Positions 43,062 to 53,032 of a DNA stretch of 64,000 nucleotides are shown one piece after another. Location of the stretch: positions 123,348 through 187,347 of the forward strand of contig CAKPYN010000003.1 in the NCBI GenBank assembly GCA_934202965.1, read 5' to 3'. Position 1 is the stretch's first letter. Each line of letters opens with the position of its first letter. Both the position numbers and the translations under genes were made by a program. The notes under the pieces are model-generated. The model was not told where the DNA came from, made no database searches, and was given only the letters and a program-made list of their open reading frames with translations. The stretch comes from an uncultured Megasphaera sp. Its GTDB lineage: Bacteria > Bacillota > Negativicutes > Veillonellales > Megasphaeraceae.

Positions 43062-43147
43062 AAAGACACCTCCTCATTCATGCTGATAGACTTTTTATTA
43101 CCAAAGACGAATAGTACCTATACATAACATTCATCTTTGATAGTGCT

Positions 43148-43176
43148 ATCTTAGCACACTAAAATCGCAAAATCAA
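43148..43176 (-). promoter_or_regulatory. Promoter of the ATP synthase operon
   Basis: TTGATT (43171-43176), a 17-bp spacer and TAAGAT (43148-43153) on the minus strand, about 87 bp before atpZ. The 352-bp gap 43062-43413 otherwise contains the wecB terminator and A+T-rich sequence in which I see nothing. Confidence 0.7.
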
Positions 43177-43323
43177 TGCTTGACTTTTACAAATATTTGT
43201 ATCGAAATATCTATTTTTCAGGTGTATTTTTTCACAATAATTCTTATGATTTTCTGTGAAAATTATCTCAAACTTTACTTTTATTTTAGCCTCCTGATGC
43301 ATAATTCGCAATAGATATCCCAT

Positions 43324-43365
43324 AAAAAAATACAACCCATGCTAAAATAACATGGATTGTATTTT
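43324..43365 (-). terminator. Terminator after wecB
   Basis: AAAATACAA-CCCATG pairs with CATGG-ATTGTATTTT around CTAAAATAA, with T-rich flanks on both sides. Confidence 0.85.
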
Positions 43366-43413
43366 ATACTCTATATTTAGGTATAGCATAATCTACATAT
43401 TAATAAATTTATA

Positions 43414-44565
43414 TTAGCTTAAAGAAAATTCTTCAGGAGCTTCTTCTTTTTCGTGAAATACATGCAAAATAGTTTGTACAATACGTTGCGAAGCTTTACC
43501 ATCACCGTACGGATTAACAGCCATACTCATGGCATGATACGCATCTGCATCCGTAAGAAGACGTTTAGTTTCTTTATATACAACATCCTTATCCGTGCCA
43601 ATTAATCGTACCGTTCCGGCAACTACCGCTTCGGGCCGTTCTGTCGTATCCCGTAACACTAATACTGGTTTTCCCAATGAAGGTGCTTCTTCTTGAATAC
43701 CGCCGGAATCTGTCAGTACTAAACTGCTCAAACTCATTAAATTGGCAAATGGTTCATATTCCATCGGATCAATTAAGTGAATGCGATCTACACCTGCTAA
43801 TTCTTCTTCTACTACTTTACGTACCAATGGATTACGATGTACAGGGAAAACGATTTCAGTGTCCGGAATTTCATCAACAATCTGCCGCAGTGCTTTATAA
43901 ATATGACGCATCGGTTCGCCTAAGTTTTCCCGGCGATGGGTCGTTAATAAAATAATGCGATGATGTTTAAAATCTACTGTGCGCAGCGCATCATCTTCAA
44001 AATCATAGTCACCATCTACGGTATTCATAAGCGCATCAATAACCGTGTTACCTGTAACATAAATATTTTCTGAATTAATATGTTCCTGCAGCAAATTTTG
44101 CTTTGCTGTAGAAGTCGGGGCAAAATGAATCGCCGCAATAGAACCTGTCAATTTGCGATTCATTTCTTCTGGAAATGGAGAATATATATTACCCGTACGC
44201 AAACCTGCTTCTACATGTCCCACGGGAATCTGCTGATAATACGCGGCTAACGCGCCGGCAAACGTTGTTGTCGTATCACCATGAACCAATACCAAGTCAG
44301 GTTTTTCTTTTTCTAACACATTTTTCAGTCCCAACAGTGCCTTGGTTGTAATATCATATAACGTTTGTCCCTGCGACATGATATCCAAATCATAATCTGG
44401 TTTAATATGAAATAACTGCAGAACCTGATCGAGCATTTGCCGGTGCTGTGCCGTAACAGCAACAATCGTCTGTATTTTATCGCTGTGTTTTTGCAGCTCT
44501 AACACAACAGGTGCCATTTTGATAGCTTCCGGCCGTGTGCCAAAAACAGTCATAACTTTTATCAT
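43414..44565 (-). CDS. wecB: UDP-N-acetylglucosamine 2-epimerase (non-hydrolysing)
   Basis: The 383-residue enzyme has IKVMTVFGTRPEAIKMAPVV, VHGDTTTTFAGALAAYYQ, HVEAGLRTG and LTDSGGIQEEAPSLGKPVLVLR. These are the hallmarks of WecB/MnaA, which interconverts UDP-GlcNAc and UDP-ManNAc for cell-envelope polymers. The gene just upstream is a lipid-carrier GlcNAc-1-phosphate transferase of the same pathway. Confidence 0.96.
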   Translation of the reverse strand: MIKVMTVFGTRPEAIKMAPVVLELQKHSDKIQTIVAVTAQHRQMLDQVLQLFHIKPDYDLDIMSQGQTLYDITTKALLGLKNVLEKEKPDLVLVHGDTTTTFAGALAAYYQQIPVGHVEAGLRTGNIYSPFPEEMNRKLTGSIAAIHFAPTSTAKQNLLQEHINSENIYVTGNTVIDALMNTVDGDYDFEDDALRTVDFKHHRIILLTTHRRENLGEPMRHIYKALRQIVDEIPDTEIVFPVHRNPLVRKVVEEELAGVDRIHLIDPMEYEPFANLMSLSSLVLTDSGGIQEEAPSLGKPVLVLRDTTERPEAVVAGTVRLIGTDKDVVYKETKRLLTDADAYHAMSMAVNPYGDGKASQRIVQTILHVFHEKEEAPEEFSLS

Positions 44566-44580
44566 ACCTATTCCTCCTAA

Positions 44581-44625
44581 GAAAAAACGGCACTACTCAC
44601 ATTATTTTTTGTGAGTAGTATCCGT
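44581..44625 (-). terminator. Terminator overlapping the end of the transferase gene
   Basis: ACGG-TACTACTCAC pairs with GTGAGTAGT-CCGT and is followed by TTTTTTC. The 5' arm lies within the last codons of the transferase gene, and wecB starts 16 bp beyond, so part of the message may end here. Confidence 0.7.
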
Positions 44626-45654
44626 TGTTGTCTTTCGTAATATACCAATGCGTTTCGCTGAATAAATAATAACAGCCAGTACGATTACGACTGTTACGAT
44701 TCCCGTCTTATAGCCTACATTAGCTACAAAAAGTGCAACAATTCCCAATAAAATGCTAACGCAGTACATTACTAATACAGCTTGTTTCTGTGTCATTCCC
44801 AACGCCAACAAGCGATGATGCAAATGGCCTTTGTCGGGTTGAAAAATAGGCACACCACTCATCTTACGGCGAATAATCGCAAATAATGTATCCAAAATAG
44901 GAAGTCCCAATGCGATAACCGGTACGACAAGAGCTACCGTTGCCGCAGTTTTTACTAATCCCAGTACAGCTGCTACAGACAACGTATACCCTAACAGCAT
45001 ACTACCTGTATCACCCATAAAAATTTTAGCCGGATTAAAGTTATACTGCAAAAATCCCAAAGCAGCACCTGCCATAGAAACAATAATCATAGCAGGCAGT
45101 ACCTGACTCATATTATAGGCCATTAAAAACATGGAAATAGACGCAATGAAGGCAACACCTGCAGCCAAACCATCCAATCCATCGATAAGATTCACCGTAT
45201 TGGTAAAGCCAATAATCCAGAAAATAGTAATCGGCACGGCAATAATTTCCGGCAAAACAACCAGCGTTCCAAAGGGATTTGTCAGCCATTCAATCTGAAT
45301 GCCAAATGCAACAGGAATTGCTGCTGCAATAATTTGTCCCACTAATTTTACCTTGGCTGGAATATTGCAAATATCGTCCCAAATTCCCAGGGCAACAATC
45401 GCTGTACATCCTAACAACAATCCCAGCAAATCATGACGAATTGGCACATTGCAAAATAAAGCCGTTCCTATTACTGCCGAAATAAATCCAATATAAATTG
45501 CCAGCCCGCCTAATCGCGGAATGACATGAGTATGTACCTTTCTGGCATTTGGTCTATCAATAGCTCCTACTTTGATAGCCAGCTTTTTAACGCTGGGTGT
45601 CAACGCATAGGATACGATCAATGCGATCACAAATGGTACAAGATATTCAAGCAC
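44602..45654 (-). CDS. Undecaprenyl-phosphate GlcNAc-1-phosphate transferase (WecA/TagO type)
   Basis: The 350-residue MraY-family membrane protein shows RPNARKVHTHVIPRLGGLAIY, GFTNTVNLIDGLDGLAAG (catalytic aspartates) and FMGDTGSMLLG. The late loop has HLHHRLLALG. It transfers GlcNAc-1-phosphate to undecaprenyl phosphate at the membrane, starting a teichoic acid-like polymer or other envelope glycan. It pairs with wecB. Confidence 0.93.
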   Translation of the reverse strand: MLEYLVPFVIALIVSYALTPSVKKLAIKVGAIDRPNARKVHTHVIPRLGGLAIYIGFISAVIGTALFCNVPIRHDLLGLLLGCTAIVALGIWDDICNIPAKVKLVGQIIAAAIPVAFGIQIEWLTNPFGTLVVLPEIIAVPITIFWIIGFTNTVNLIDGLDGLAAGVAFIASISMFLMAYNMSQVLPAMIIVSMAGAALGFLQYNFNPAKIFMGDTGSMLLGYTLSVAAVLGLVKTAATVALVVPVIALGLPILDTLFAIIRRKMSGVPIFQPDKGHLHHRLLALGMTQKQAVLVMYCVSILLGIVALFVANVGYKTGIVTVVIVLAVIIYSAKRIGILRKTTTDTTHKK

Positions 45655-45694
45655 AACACACGCCTACTTTCCATTAAAAGTAACCAAATGCCGA

Positions 45695-47053
45695 TTAGTT
45701 GGTCAAGCTGCGCATTGGTGCTGGAATACGGCCACCACGCGCAATAAAGGCATCTGATTTATATGTATTGACGTTGATGATAGGACAATATCCCAGCAAC
45801 CCGCCAAATTCAACCGTATCGCCTACATCTTTTCCCGGAACCGGAATCACACGAACGGCTGTCGTTTTATTGTTAATCATACCAATTGCTGCTTCATCTG
45901 CAATAATGGCAGAAATCGTTGCAGCTGATGTATTCCCCGGAATAGCAATCATATCCAAGCCTACCGAGCAAACACAAGTCATTGCTTCTAATTTTTCCAA
46001 ACTCAAACTACCGCGTCCAACAGCTTCCAGCATTCCCTTATCTTCACTAACAGGAATAAATGCACCGGATAAACCGCCAACACGAGACGATGCCATTAAG
46101 CCACCTTTTTTAACCGCATCATTTAGCAATGCCAAAGCTGCCGTTGTACCATGGGCACCACAGCTTTCCAGCCCCATTTCTTCCAAAATAGCAGCTACAC
46201 TGTCACCTACTGCCGGTGTCGGCGCTAAAGACAAATCAATAATACCAAACGGAACATGAAGTCGTTTAGAAGCTTCCATCGCTACCAGTTGTCCTACACG
46301 AGTAATCTTAAATGCGGTCTTCTTAATCGTTTCTGCAACAACGTCAAATGGCTGCCCTTGTACGTTTTCTAACGCTTTTTTTACAACACCTGGGCCGCTG
46401 ACACCAACACTGACACACGAATCCCCATTGGTTACGCCATGAAAAGCCCCTGCCATAAAGGGATTATCTTCTACAGCATTCGAAAATACGACCAATTTAG
46501 CACAGCCCAAAGCATCCTGTTCTTTCGTAAGTTCAGCTAACTCTTTATAAACACGGCCCATTTCAGCAACGGCATCCATATTAATGCCCGCTTTTGTCGA
46601 ACCGACAGCAACGGAACTGCATACCAAATCGGTACATGCTAAACTTTCAGCAATCGAATCAATTAAGCGGCGATCACCATCAGTAAATCCCCGTTCTACC
46701 AATGCAGAAAATCCGCCAATAAAATCAATACCGATTTCCTTAGCTGCCTTATCCAGCGTTTTAGCAACTTCAACATAATTTTTTAAATCACTGGCTCCGG
46801 CAACTAAGCTAATCGGTGTTACCGATACACGTTTATTAATAATAGGAACGCCAAATTCTGAGCCAATGGCATTTCCCGTTTCTACGAGATGTTCTCCATA
46901 TGATGTGATTTTATCGTAAATATTACGGCATAATGTCTTGCCGTCACTGGAACAGCAGTCAAGAAGACTAATCCCCATCGTAATGGTGCGGACGTCCAGA
47001 TTATTTTTTTGAATCATTTGATTCGTTTCCAGTACATCTTGGATTGTCAGCAT
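45695..47053 (-). CDS. PFL-family protein (DUF711/UPF0210)
   Basis: The 452-residue protein fits the conserved DUF711 family, distantly related in fold to pyruvate formate-lyase. Seen are TIQDVLETNQMIQKNNLDVRTITMGIS, SVSVGVSGPGVVKKAL-like CVSVGVSGPGVVKKAL and SSRVGGLSGAFIPVSEDKGM. Its function is not established to my knowledge. It follows an ACT-domain protein by 11 bp, a pairing seen across Firmicutes, where the ACT domain may sense an amino acid. Confidence 0.88.
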   Translation of the reverse strand: MLTIQDVLETNQMIQKNNLDVRTITMGISLLDCCSSDGKTLCRNIYDKITSYGEHLVETGNAIGSEFGVPIINKRVSVTPISLVAGASDLKNYVEVAKTLDKAAKEIGIDFIGGFSALVERGFTDGDRRLIDSIAESLACTDLVCSSVAVGSTKAGINMDAVAEMGRVYKELAELTKEQDALGCAKLVVFSNAVEDNPFMAGAFHGVTNGDSCVSVGVSGPGVVKKALENVQGQPFDVVAETIKKTAFKITRVGQLVAMEASKRLHVPFGIIDLSLAPTPAVGDSVAAILEEMGLESCGAHGTTAALALLNDAVKKGGLMASSRVGGLSGAFIPVSEDKGMLEAVGRGSLSLEKLEAMTCVCSVGLDMIAIPGNTSAATISAIIADEAAIGMINNKTTAVRVIPVPGKDVGDTVEFGGLLGYCPIINVNTYKSDAFIARGGRIPAPMRSLTN

Positions 47054-47064
47054 ACTATGTCTCC

Positions 47065-47337
47065 TTATCCTATACGATGCATTGCATCAAAGATTTTACG
47101 GTTTTGTGCTCTGATTTCTACCCCCAGGGCATCTCCTTTTTCTTTCAGCAATTCTTGCAGTTTGTCCAAGCCGATAGACGCTTCTTCCAAATCCACAATC
47201 ATAGCCATATTAAAAATTCCATCCAAAATAACCTGATTAATCGTTAAAATGTTAACTTTGTGTTCAGCCATAATCTGACTAACCGCAGCAATAATACCCG
47301 TACGGTCTACGCCAACTACTGTAATGACAACTTTCAT
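47065..47337 (-). CDS. ACT-domain protein (UPF0237)
   Basis: The 90-residue protein is a single ACT domain: KVVITVVGVDRTGIIAAVSQ is the ligand-binding start, and ILDGIFNMAMIVDLE the second strand pair. ATG 47337 follows AAGGGGTG. It is expected to bind a small metabolite and act with the DUF711 protein encoded next. Confidence 0.9.
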   Translation of the reverse strand: MKVVITVVGVDRTGIIAAVSQIMAEHKVNILTINQVILDGIFNMAMIVDLEEASIGLDKLQELLKEKGDALGVEIRAQNRKIFDAMHRIG

Positions 47338-47434
47338 GGATACTAACACCCCTTCATATTTAAATTCCATGCTTGTTTATTATACCATAGGTTATATGAA
47401 AAATTCCACTGCTTGTATATAAATTCTAAAACGA

Positions 47435-47466
47435 ATGGCTGGGACAGGTAACCTATTCCCAGCCAT
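47435..47466. terminator. Terminator between phosphoglucomutase and the ACT gene
   Basis: ATGGCTGGGA pairs perfectly with TCCCAGCCAT around a 12-nt loop; a short T-run follows on the minus strand. Confidence 0.8.
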
Positions 47467-47474
47467 CTCTTTCT

Positions 47475-49112
47475 TTATTTGGCAAGTGCTTTAGAAATCA
47501 AGGCTTTGCCTTCTTCCAACAACATGCCTGCCTGTTCCGCCGATACAAAACTTTCTGCATATAACTTGTATAAATCTTCGGTTCCGGACGGCCTAGCTGC
47601 TACCCATCCTGTTTCAGTAGAAATTTTCACACCGCCAATCGCAAATGAGCCGTATGGAGACTGTGATAATACAGCAGTAATCGGACTGCCGCATAATGTT
47701 GTTTCCGTTACATCTTCTGCTGTCAAGGAGCTTATCTTTGATTTTTCTTCCAATGTGGCCGGCGCATCACTGCGCATTGTATAAGGTCTGCCTAAGGTTT
47801 CACATAAATCATTATAATAATCAATCGGTGATTTACCAGTAACCGCTTTAATTTCCGCAGCCAACAAACACATAATCATGCCATCTTTATCCGTCGTCCA
47901 AACGCTGCCGTCTTTAGCAACAAATGCTCCGCCGGCACTTTCTTCACCAGCAAATGCAATTTTTCCTTCGGTATACAAGGAACCAAAATATTTAAATCCT
48001 ACGGGTACTTCATAGCAAGGAATGTCCAGCATCTTTGCCGAACGAGCCAGCATATCCGTCGTAACAACGGTCTTGGCAATGCCGCGGCCTTTGAAATTAC
48101 GATGCGTCATTAAATAATGAGACGCTACCGTCAAATATGCGTTCGCCGAAATCATTCCCTGGTTGCCGGATACAATGCCAAACCGATCATAGTCCGGATC
48201 ATTCGCCAATATCAAATCATAACGGTCTTTACTGCTTGTTACAGAAGACATGACATAAGCAGATGAACAATCCATCCGTACTTTACCATCATGATCATAA
48301 TTCATAAACGTAAACTGCGGATCATAGGTATCATTCACAAAATCAATATCAATATGATAAACTTCGGCAATACGATGCCAGTAATTCATGCCCGAACCGC
48401 CTAATGCATTCACCATAATTCGCAGTTTGGCATCGCGAATAACATCCATATCAATGATAGAATCCAATTCTGCTACATACATCTCTTTATAATCATACGG
48501 AACAACAAACGGGCCTGCCTCAGCATCCTTGCAGGCAACTTGTTTGACATCCCGATTACCATCAGCCAGCAGTCGGTTTGCTTCTATTTCAATCGCTTTG
48601 GTAATATCCGATTCAGCCGGGCCGCCTGTAATCGGATTGTATTTGATTCCCCCATGTTCAGGAGGATTATGAGATGGCGTAATAATCAACCCATCGGCTA
48701 ACTTTTCTGTACGGCCTTCGTTATACCGCAAAATCGCCCGTGATACGGACGGCGTCGGGACAAAATCGTGTTCTTTATCAACATATGCCGTTACACCATT
48801 CGCCGCCAACACACCTAATACCGTTTCATATGCCAATTTGGATAAATAATGTGTATCTTCACCAACAAACAATGGGCCGCTCGCACCAAACTGTTTACGG
48901 AAATTGCAGACAGCCTGCGCAATCGCCGCTACATGGTCTGCTGTAAAACTGCTGTTTCCAGCCTGACCACGATGTCCTGACGTCCCAAACCGTACTTGCT
49001 GCTGTGGATTACGGACATCGGGATGATTATTTCTATACTGTGCAGCGATTGCCTGTAAATCAATATAATCCTCTTTTCTCACTTTCGTTCCTGCTAATTC
49101 ATGTACTGCCAT
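47475..49112 (-). CDS. pgm: Phosphoglucomutase (alpha-D-glucose phosphate specific)
   Basis: The 545-residue enzyme has VRFGTSGHRGQAGNSSFT, the active-site LIITPSHNPPEHGGIKYNP with the phosphoserine, NDPDYDRFG for metal, FAGEESAGGAF for sugar and RPSGTEDLYKLYAE for phosphate. It interconverts glucose 1- and 6-phosphate and supplies UDP-glucose and glycogen routes. ATG 49112 follows AGGTGAT; 16 additional residues upstream are unlikely to be translated. Confidence 0.96.
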   Translation of the reverse strand: MAVHELAGTKVRKEDYIDLQAIAAQYRNNHPDVRNPQQQVRFGTSGHRGQAGNSSFTADHVAAIAQAVCNFRKQFGASGPLFVGEDTHYLSKLAYETVLGVLAANGVTAYVDKEHDFVPTPSVSRAILRYNEGRTEKLADGLIITPSHNPPEHGGIKYNPITGGPAESDITKAIEIEANRLLADGNRDVKQVACKDAEAGPFVVPYDYKEMYVAELDSIIDMDVIRDAKLRIMVNALGGSGMNYWHRIAEVYHIDIDFVNDTYDPQFTFMNYDHDGKVRMDCSSAYVMSSVTSSKDRYDLILANDPDYDRFGIVSGNQGMISANAYLTVASHYLMTHRNFKGRGIAKTVVTTDMLARSAKMLDIPCYEVPVGFKYFGSLYTEGKIAFAGEESAGGAFVAKDGSVWTTDKDGMIMCLLAAEIKAVTGKSPIDYYNDLCETLGRPYTMRSDAPATLEEKSKISSLTAEDVTETTLCGSPITAVLSQSPYGSFAIGGVKISTETGWVAARPSGTEDLYKLYAESFVSAEQAGMLLEEGKALISKALAK

Positions 49113-49278
49113 TCGTATCACCTGTTTCTGTTTTGACAAGCACAACTCGTTCCTATACAATAAAAACGTCTCATGCGCAAAAATTATGTTATACTATATC
49201 AAAATCATATTTTGACTTTATTATAGCAAAATTTTTATCATTATAACAGTAAATACCTAAAGAAAGAGGCTGATACTT

Positions 49279-50031
49279 ATGAAATGTATTTCCTGGAACG
49301 TTAACGGGCTCCGTGCTGCTATGAAAAAAGGATTTATGGACACGTTTCATGCGCTCGATGCCGATATATTTTGCCTTCAAGAAACCAAACTCCAAAAAGG
49401 GCAAATTACAATGGATTTACCTGGCTATGAACAATATTGGAATTACGCTGATAAAAAAGGCTACAGCGGTACAGCCATCTTCACGCGTCAGCATCCGCTT
49501 GACGTATCATATGGCATGGGTATTGACGCTCACGACCATGAAGGACGCCTGATTACGTTGGAATTTGCCGATTTTTATTTTATCACTTGCTATACGCCAA
49601 ACAGCCAAAACGAACTGGCCCGTCTTCCCTATCGCATGCAGTGGGAAGATGATTTTCGTGCCTATTTACAAGCATTAAACAAAAAAAAGCCCGTCATTCT
49701 CTGCGGCGATCTCAATGTAGCCCATGAAGAAATTGATTTAAAAAATCCAAAAACCAATCGCAAAAATGCCGGATTTTCTGACGAAGAACGACAAAAAATG
49801 ACCCAGCTTCTACAGGCAGGATTCACCGATACATGGCGGTATTTCTATCCGGATACGACCGGTGTATATTCCTGGTGGAGTTATCGTTTTAAAGCACGCC
49901 AAAACAACGCCGGATGGCGCATTGACTATTTCATTACCTCCGCATCCCTCGATAACAAACTCGCCGAAGCCCATATATATACAAATATTATGGGCAGCGA
50001 TCATTGCCCTGTTGGTTTGGTAGTAAAATAA
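49279..50031 (+). CDS. xthA: Exodeoxyribonuclease III
   Basis: The 250-residue protein has KCISWNVNGLRAAMKKGF, LQETKLQKGQ with the catalytic Glu, CGDLNVAHEEIDL and GWRIDYFITS, ending with IMGSDHCPVGL with the catalytic Asp-His. It is an AP endonuclease and 3' exonuclease in base-excision repair. A good AAGAGGCTG site precedes ATG 49279. It ends 107 bp before the distal end of the CRISPR array and is separated from it by a terminator. Confidence 0.97.
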   Translation: MKCISWNVNGLRAAMKKGFMDTFHALDADIFCLQETKLQKGQITMDLPGYEQYWNYADKKGYSGTAIFTRQHPLDVSYGMGIDAHDHEGRLITLEFADFYFITCYTPNSQNELARLPYRMQWEDDFRAYLQALNKKKPVILCGDLNVAHEEIDLKNPKTNRKNAGFSDEERQKMTQLLQAGFTDTWRYFYPDTTGVYSWWSYRFKARQNNAGWRIDYFITSASLDNKLAEAHIYTNIMGSDHCPVGLVVK

Positions 50032-50072
50032 TAAGATAAATCGTAGATTACAGCAATGCTTGCAATACTACA

Positions 50073-50108
50073 AAAGGACGTCTGATGTATTTGAATCAGA
50101 CGTCCTTT
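50073..50108. terminator. Terminator between xthA and the CRISPR array
   Basis: AAAGGACGTCTGAT pairs perfectly with ATCAGACGTCCTTT around a short loop. It can end xthA on the plus strand and the CRISPR transcript on the minus strand. Confidence 0.9.
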
Positions 50109-50138
50109 GCATTTGTAGGATAACGGTTATTTTTATAG

Positions 50139-52329
50139 AATTTTTACTGCCTATGCGGCAGATAACGTAGAATCTTCCTTGTCGTCGATTATACAAAATT
50201 TCTAAACTGCCTATGCGGCAGATAACAATAAAAGCAGGCATATCATACGGCTTAAGAATTTCTAAACTGCCTATGCGGCAGATAACCAATGGGCATCCCA
50301 GTACGTACTATAGAAAATTTTTCTAAACTGCCTATGCGGCAGATAACAGCTTCCGCTAGGTCAGACTGCTACTATTACCTTTCTAAACTGCCTATGCGGC
50401 AGATAACTCTCAAGAAGCACAAAAGTCTCGTGATTGGCATTTCTAAACTGCCTATGCGGCAGATAACATAGACGGATACACCAAAAGCACAATAGACCGT
50501 TTCTAAACTGCCTATGCGGCAGATAACGCACGACGATAGCTCCCAATCTGATAAAGCAATTTCTAAACTGCCTATGCGGCAGATAACGATTATATTGGCA
50601 TTACATTAGATGAGTTAAATTTCTAAACTGCCTATGCGGCAGATAACACTACATCCGGAATCCGCCTCTCATCGGAATATTTCTAAACTGCCTATGCGGC
50701 AGATAACCTTCATCCTTAAATTGCTGTTGCGTCATGGAATTTCTAAACTGCCTATGCGGCAGATAACGTTCTCAATAAAGAAATTTTTGCTCAAGGTACT
50801 TTCTAAACTGCCTATGCGGCAGATAACATAATTTACAAGCGAGCGCGAATTTTACAAGATTTCTAAACTGCCTATGCGGCAGATAACTAGCGTCTAATCC
50901 TGTCATTCAAAATGCTAGTTTTCTAAACTGCCTATGCGGCAGATAACTATGTCACGTATGCCCGGCCTCGGTCATGATTTTTCTAAACTGCCTATGCGGC
51001 AGATAACATACTGGTAAACGTCCTTTGACTACAAATTATTTTCTAAACTGCCTATGCGGCAGATAACCGGCCAATTCTTCCGGCTGAATCAATTCATTAC
51101 TTTCTAAACTGCCTATGCGGCAGATAACATGGTACTATCTATTATTTTTAGCGTTTTGGATTTCTAAACTGCCTATGCGGCAGATAACCAGAGTGTCGTT
51201 ATCACCCGTCTATCATTACTTTTCTAAACTGCCTATGCGGCAGATAACGAAATTCTTCTTTATGAATCTTACCGTCTTTCTTTCTAAACTGCCTATGCGG
51301 CAGATAACGCCTTGACTGATGTTTTGATTGGTAATGGAAATTTCTAAACTGCCTATGCGGCAGATAACCTTCCGGTGTGATGCCAACATTTCATGGCGAT
51401 TTTCTAAACTGCCTATGCGGCAGATAACGTGACAATTTTCTAAGAAAATGTCTATTCAGTTTTCTAAACTGCCTATGCGGCAGATAACTCCATGGATTTA
51501 ATAAGTCATTTACTGAACATTTTCTAAACTGCCTATGCGGCAGATAACTACTTCCCTCAAGTATGTTGCTCGTATTGACCTTTCTAAACTGCCTATGCGG
51601 CAGATAACCCGTTTGGGCTGTTGTTTTGACGGCCTTTATGTTTCTAAACTGCCTATGCGGCAGATAACACAATTTGAAAGCAAGTGCTGATTTTACTAGA
51701 TTTCTAAACTGCCTATGCGGCAGATAACACCTAAGCAACTATTTTCCCCTCTCGTAAGGATTTCTAAACTGCCTATGCGGCAGATAACAGGCGATGGAGA
51801 TACGCTCTAGATATAACGCCTTTCTAAACTGCCTATGCGGCAGATAACATTCTCGCCAATGTTTCCATAATAGCCGATATTTTCTAAACTGCCTATGCGG
51901 CAGATAACCTGACTTGGCTAATGCGCAAACTACAAATCTTTTTCTAAACTGCCTATGCGGCAGATAACAAATGTACAACATCAAACCAACGGCTACATCC
52001 TTTCTAAACTGCCTATGCGGCAGATAACTGACGAGTTTTTTTAACTTGTTCATACAAATCTTTCTAAACTGCCTATGCGGCAGATAACTCACAGGTGGTA
52101 ATGGTGCATCTACGCCATCTTTTCTAAACTGCCTATGCGGCAGATAACGCATCGTGCCATGCTATCACCCGATACCTATGTTTTCTAAACTGCCTATGCG
52201 GCAGATAACCCTATTATTCTTTGGGTTTACCGTCATGCCACTTTCTAAACTGCCTATGCGGCAGATAACATTTGAATCCGCTCAACGGGTTGTTGAAGTT
52301 ATTTCTAAACTGCCTATGCGGCAGATAAC
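50139..52329 (-). CRISPR. Type I-F CRISPR array, 37 repeats and 36 spacers
   Basis: By my count there are 37 copies of a 28-nt repeat that on the minus strand is GTTATCTGCCGC plus ATAGGCAGTTTAGAAA. It has the I-F stem CTGCC/GGCAG and a TTTAGAAA 5' handle. Spacers are 32 nt, three of them 33 nt (before the repeats ending at 50347, 51128 and 52209). The repeat nearest xthA (50139-50166) has lost its handle region, as expected for the oldest, leader-distal end. The leader lies on the cas6f side at about 52330-52460. No duplicate spacers or matches to this window were obvious by eye. Confidence 0.98.
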
Positions 52330-52375
52330 TGTATCATCACGCAACTTTATCCGCATGACATCTTGCTTTATAGCG

Positions 52376-52404
52376 ATTATACCCATTTTACCCAAAATTT
52401 TCAA
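52376..52404 (-). promoter_or_regulatory. CRISPR leader promoter
   Basis: TTGAAA (52399-52404), a 17-bp spacer and perfect TATAAT (52376-52381) on the minus strand. Transcription would start about 40 nt before the first repeat. This fixes the array direction independently of the degenerate distal repeat. Confidence 0.85.
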
Positions 52405-52460
52405 GCCCATGTTAAAAGCCGCTTATTTCCTTGCTTTTTGGTGTGTGTCAAAAATTTGGG

Positions 52461-53027
52461 TCAAAATTCGGGTACTGTTGAATCATTGCTTAATCCATAA
52501 GCAGAAAAGCTTTGGATATGTTTTTCGTCAACTGTTGTTTTTTGAATAAACAAGCTGAAGGTTTGTCTGTTGGATGCGCTGTGTAAGGGTATGTATGGAA
52601 GTGTTTCTTTCTTTTTTGATTTCATGAGACTGCATGCTTCTTCGTACGTCACATCATGCCGTTTGGAATAGCGTTTTGCTTTTTGATGTACCGAGCTGTC
52701 CGGCTGATAGCGTTTGTATATCGCCCAGCCGTGATTTTTTCTGACGGGTCTGACACCTGTTATATGTACATACTCTTGAAAACGCTGCAGTACATTCGCA
52801 AGATGCAGGTCTTCTAACGCTGTCTCATTTTCCGCAAAAACACGCAGTTTGTTTCCCAATCCTTCTTTTTGGTATTGAGGAAAGGACACGGCAAAGATGC
52901 CTTTTCCCCGTTTTTCTTTCTCAGCAGCCAATACGAGGTGCAGTTGGAAAAATACTTTAGACCACAAAAAAGCAGTCGATATACCCATATCATCAGGAAG
53001 GAGTGTTATTTCTTGATAGTATTTCAT
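52461..53027 (-). CDS. cas6f: Cas6f (Csy4) CRISPR RNA endoribonuclease
   Basis: The 188-residue protein aligns with Csy4: KYYQEITLLPDDMG at the start, FFQLHLVL with catalytic H30, GIFAVSFPQY, and a C-terminal SASNRQTFSLFI with the active-site Ser, ending in FSAYGLSND. It cuts each repeat at the base of its stem and stays bound as the crRNA 3' cap. The ATG at 53027 has AAAGGA at a good distance; an ATG two codons earlier is possible. It ends the operon next to the leader. Confidence 0.95.
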   Translation of the reverse strand: MKYYQEITLLPDDMGISTAFLWSKVFFQLHLVLAAEKEKRGKGIFAVSFPQYQKEGLGNKLRVFAENETALEDLHLANVLQRFQEYVHITGVRPVRKNHGWAIYKRYQPDSSVHQKAKRYSKRHDVTYEEACSLMKSKKKETLPYIPLHSASNRQTFSLFIQKTTVDEKHIQSFSAYGLSNDSTVPEF

Positions 53028-53032
53028 ACTCA

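Noticed and set aside
50139..52329. Self-targeting spacers against this window
   Set aside because: No spacer matched the prophage remnant or other genes by eye; a proper search would be needed to be sure.
50289..52549. Open frames across the CRISPR array encoding repeated SKLPMRQIT or YLPHRQFRK peptides
   Set aside because: The peptide repeats are translations of the 28-nt CRISPR repeat with 32-nt spacers; there are no ribosome sites and the array is non-coding.
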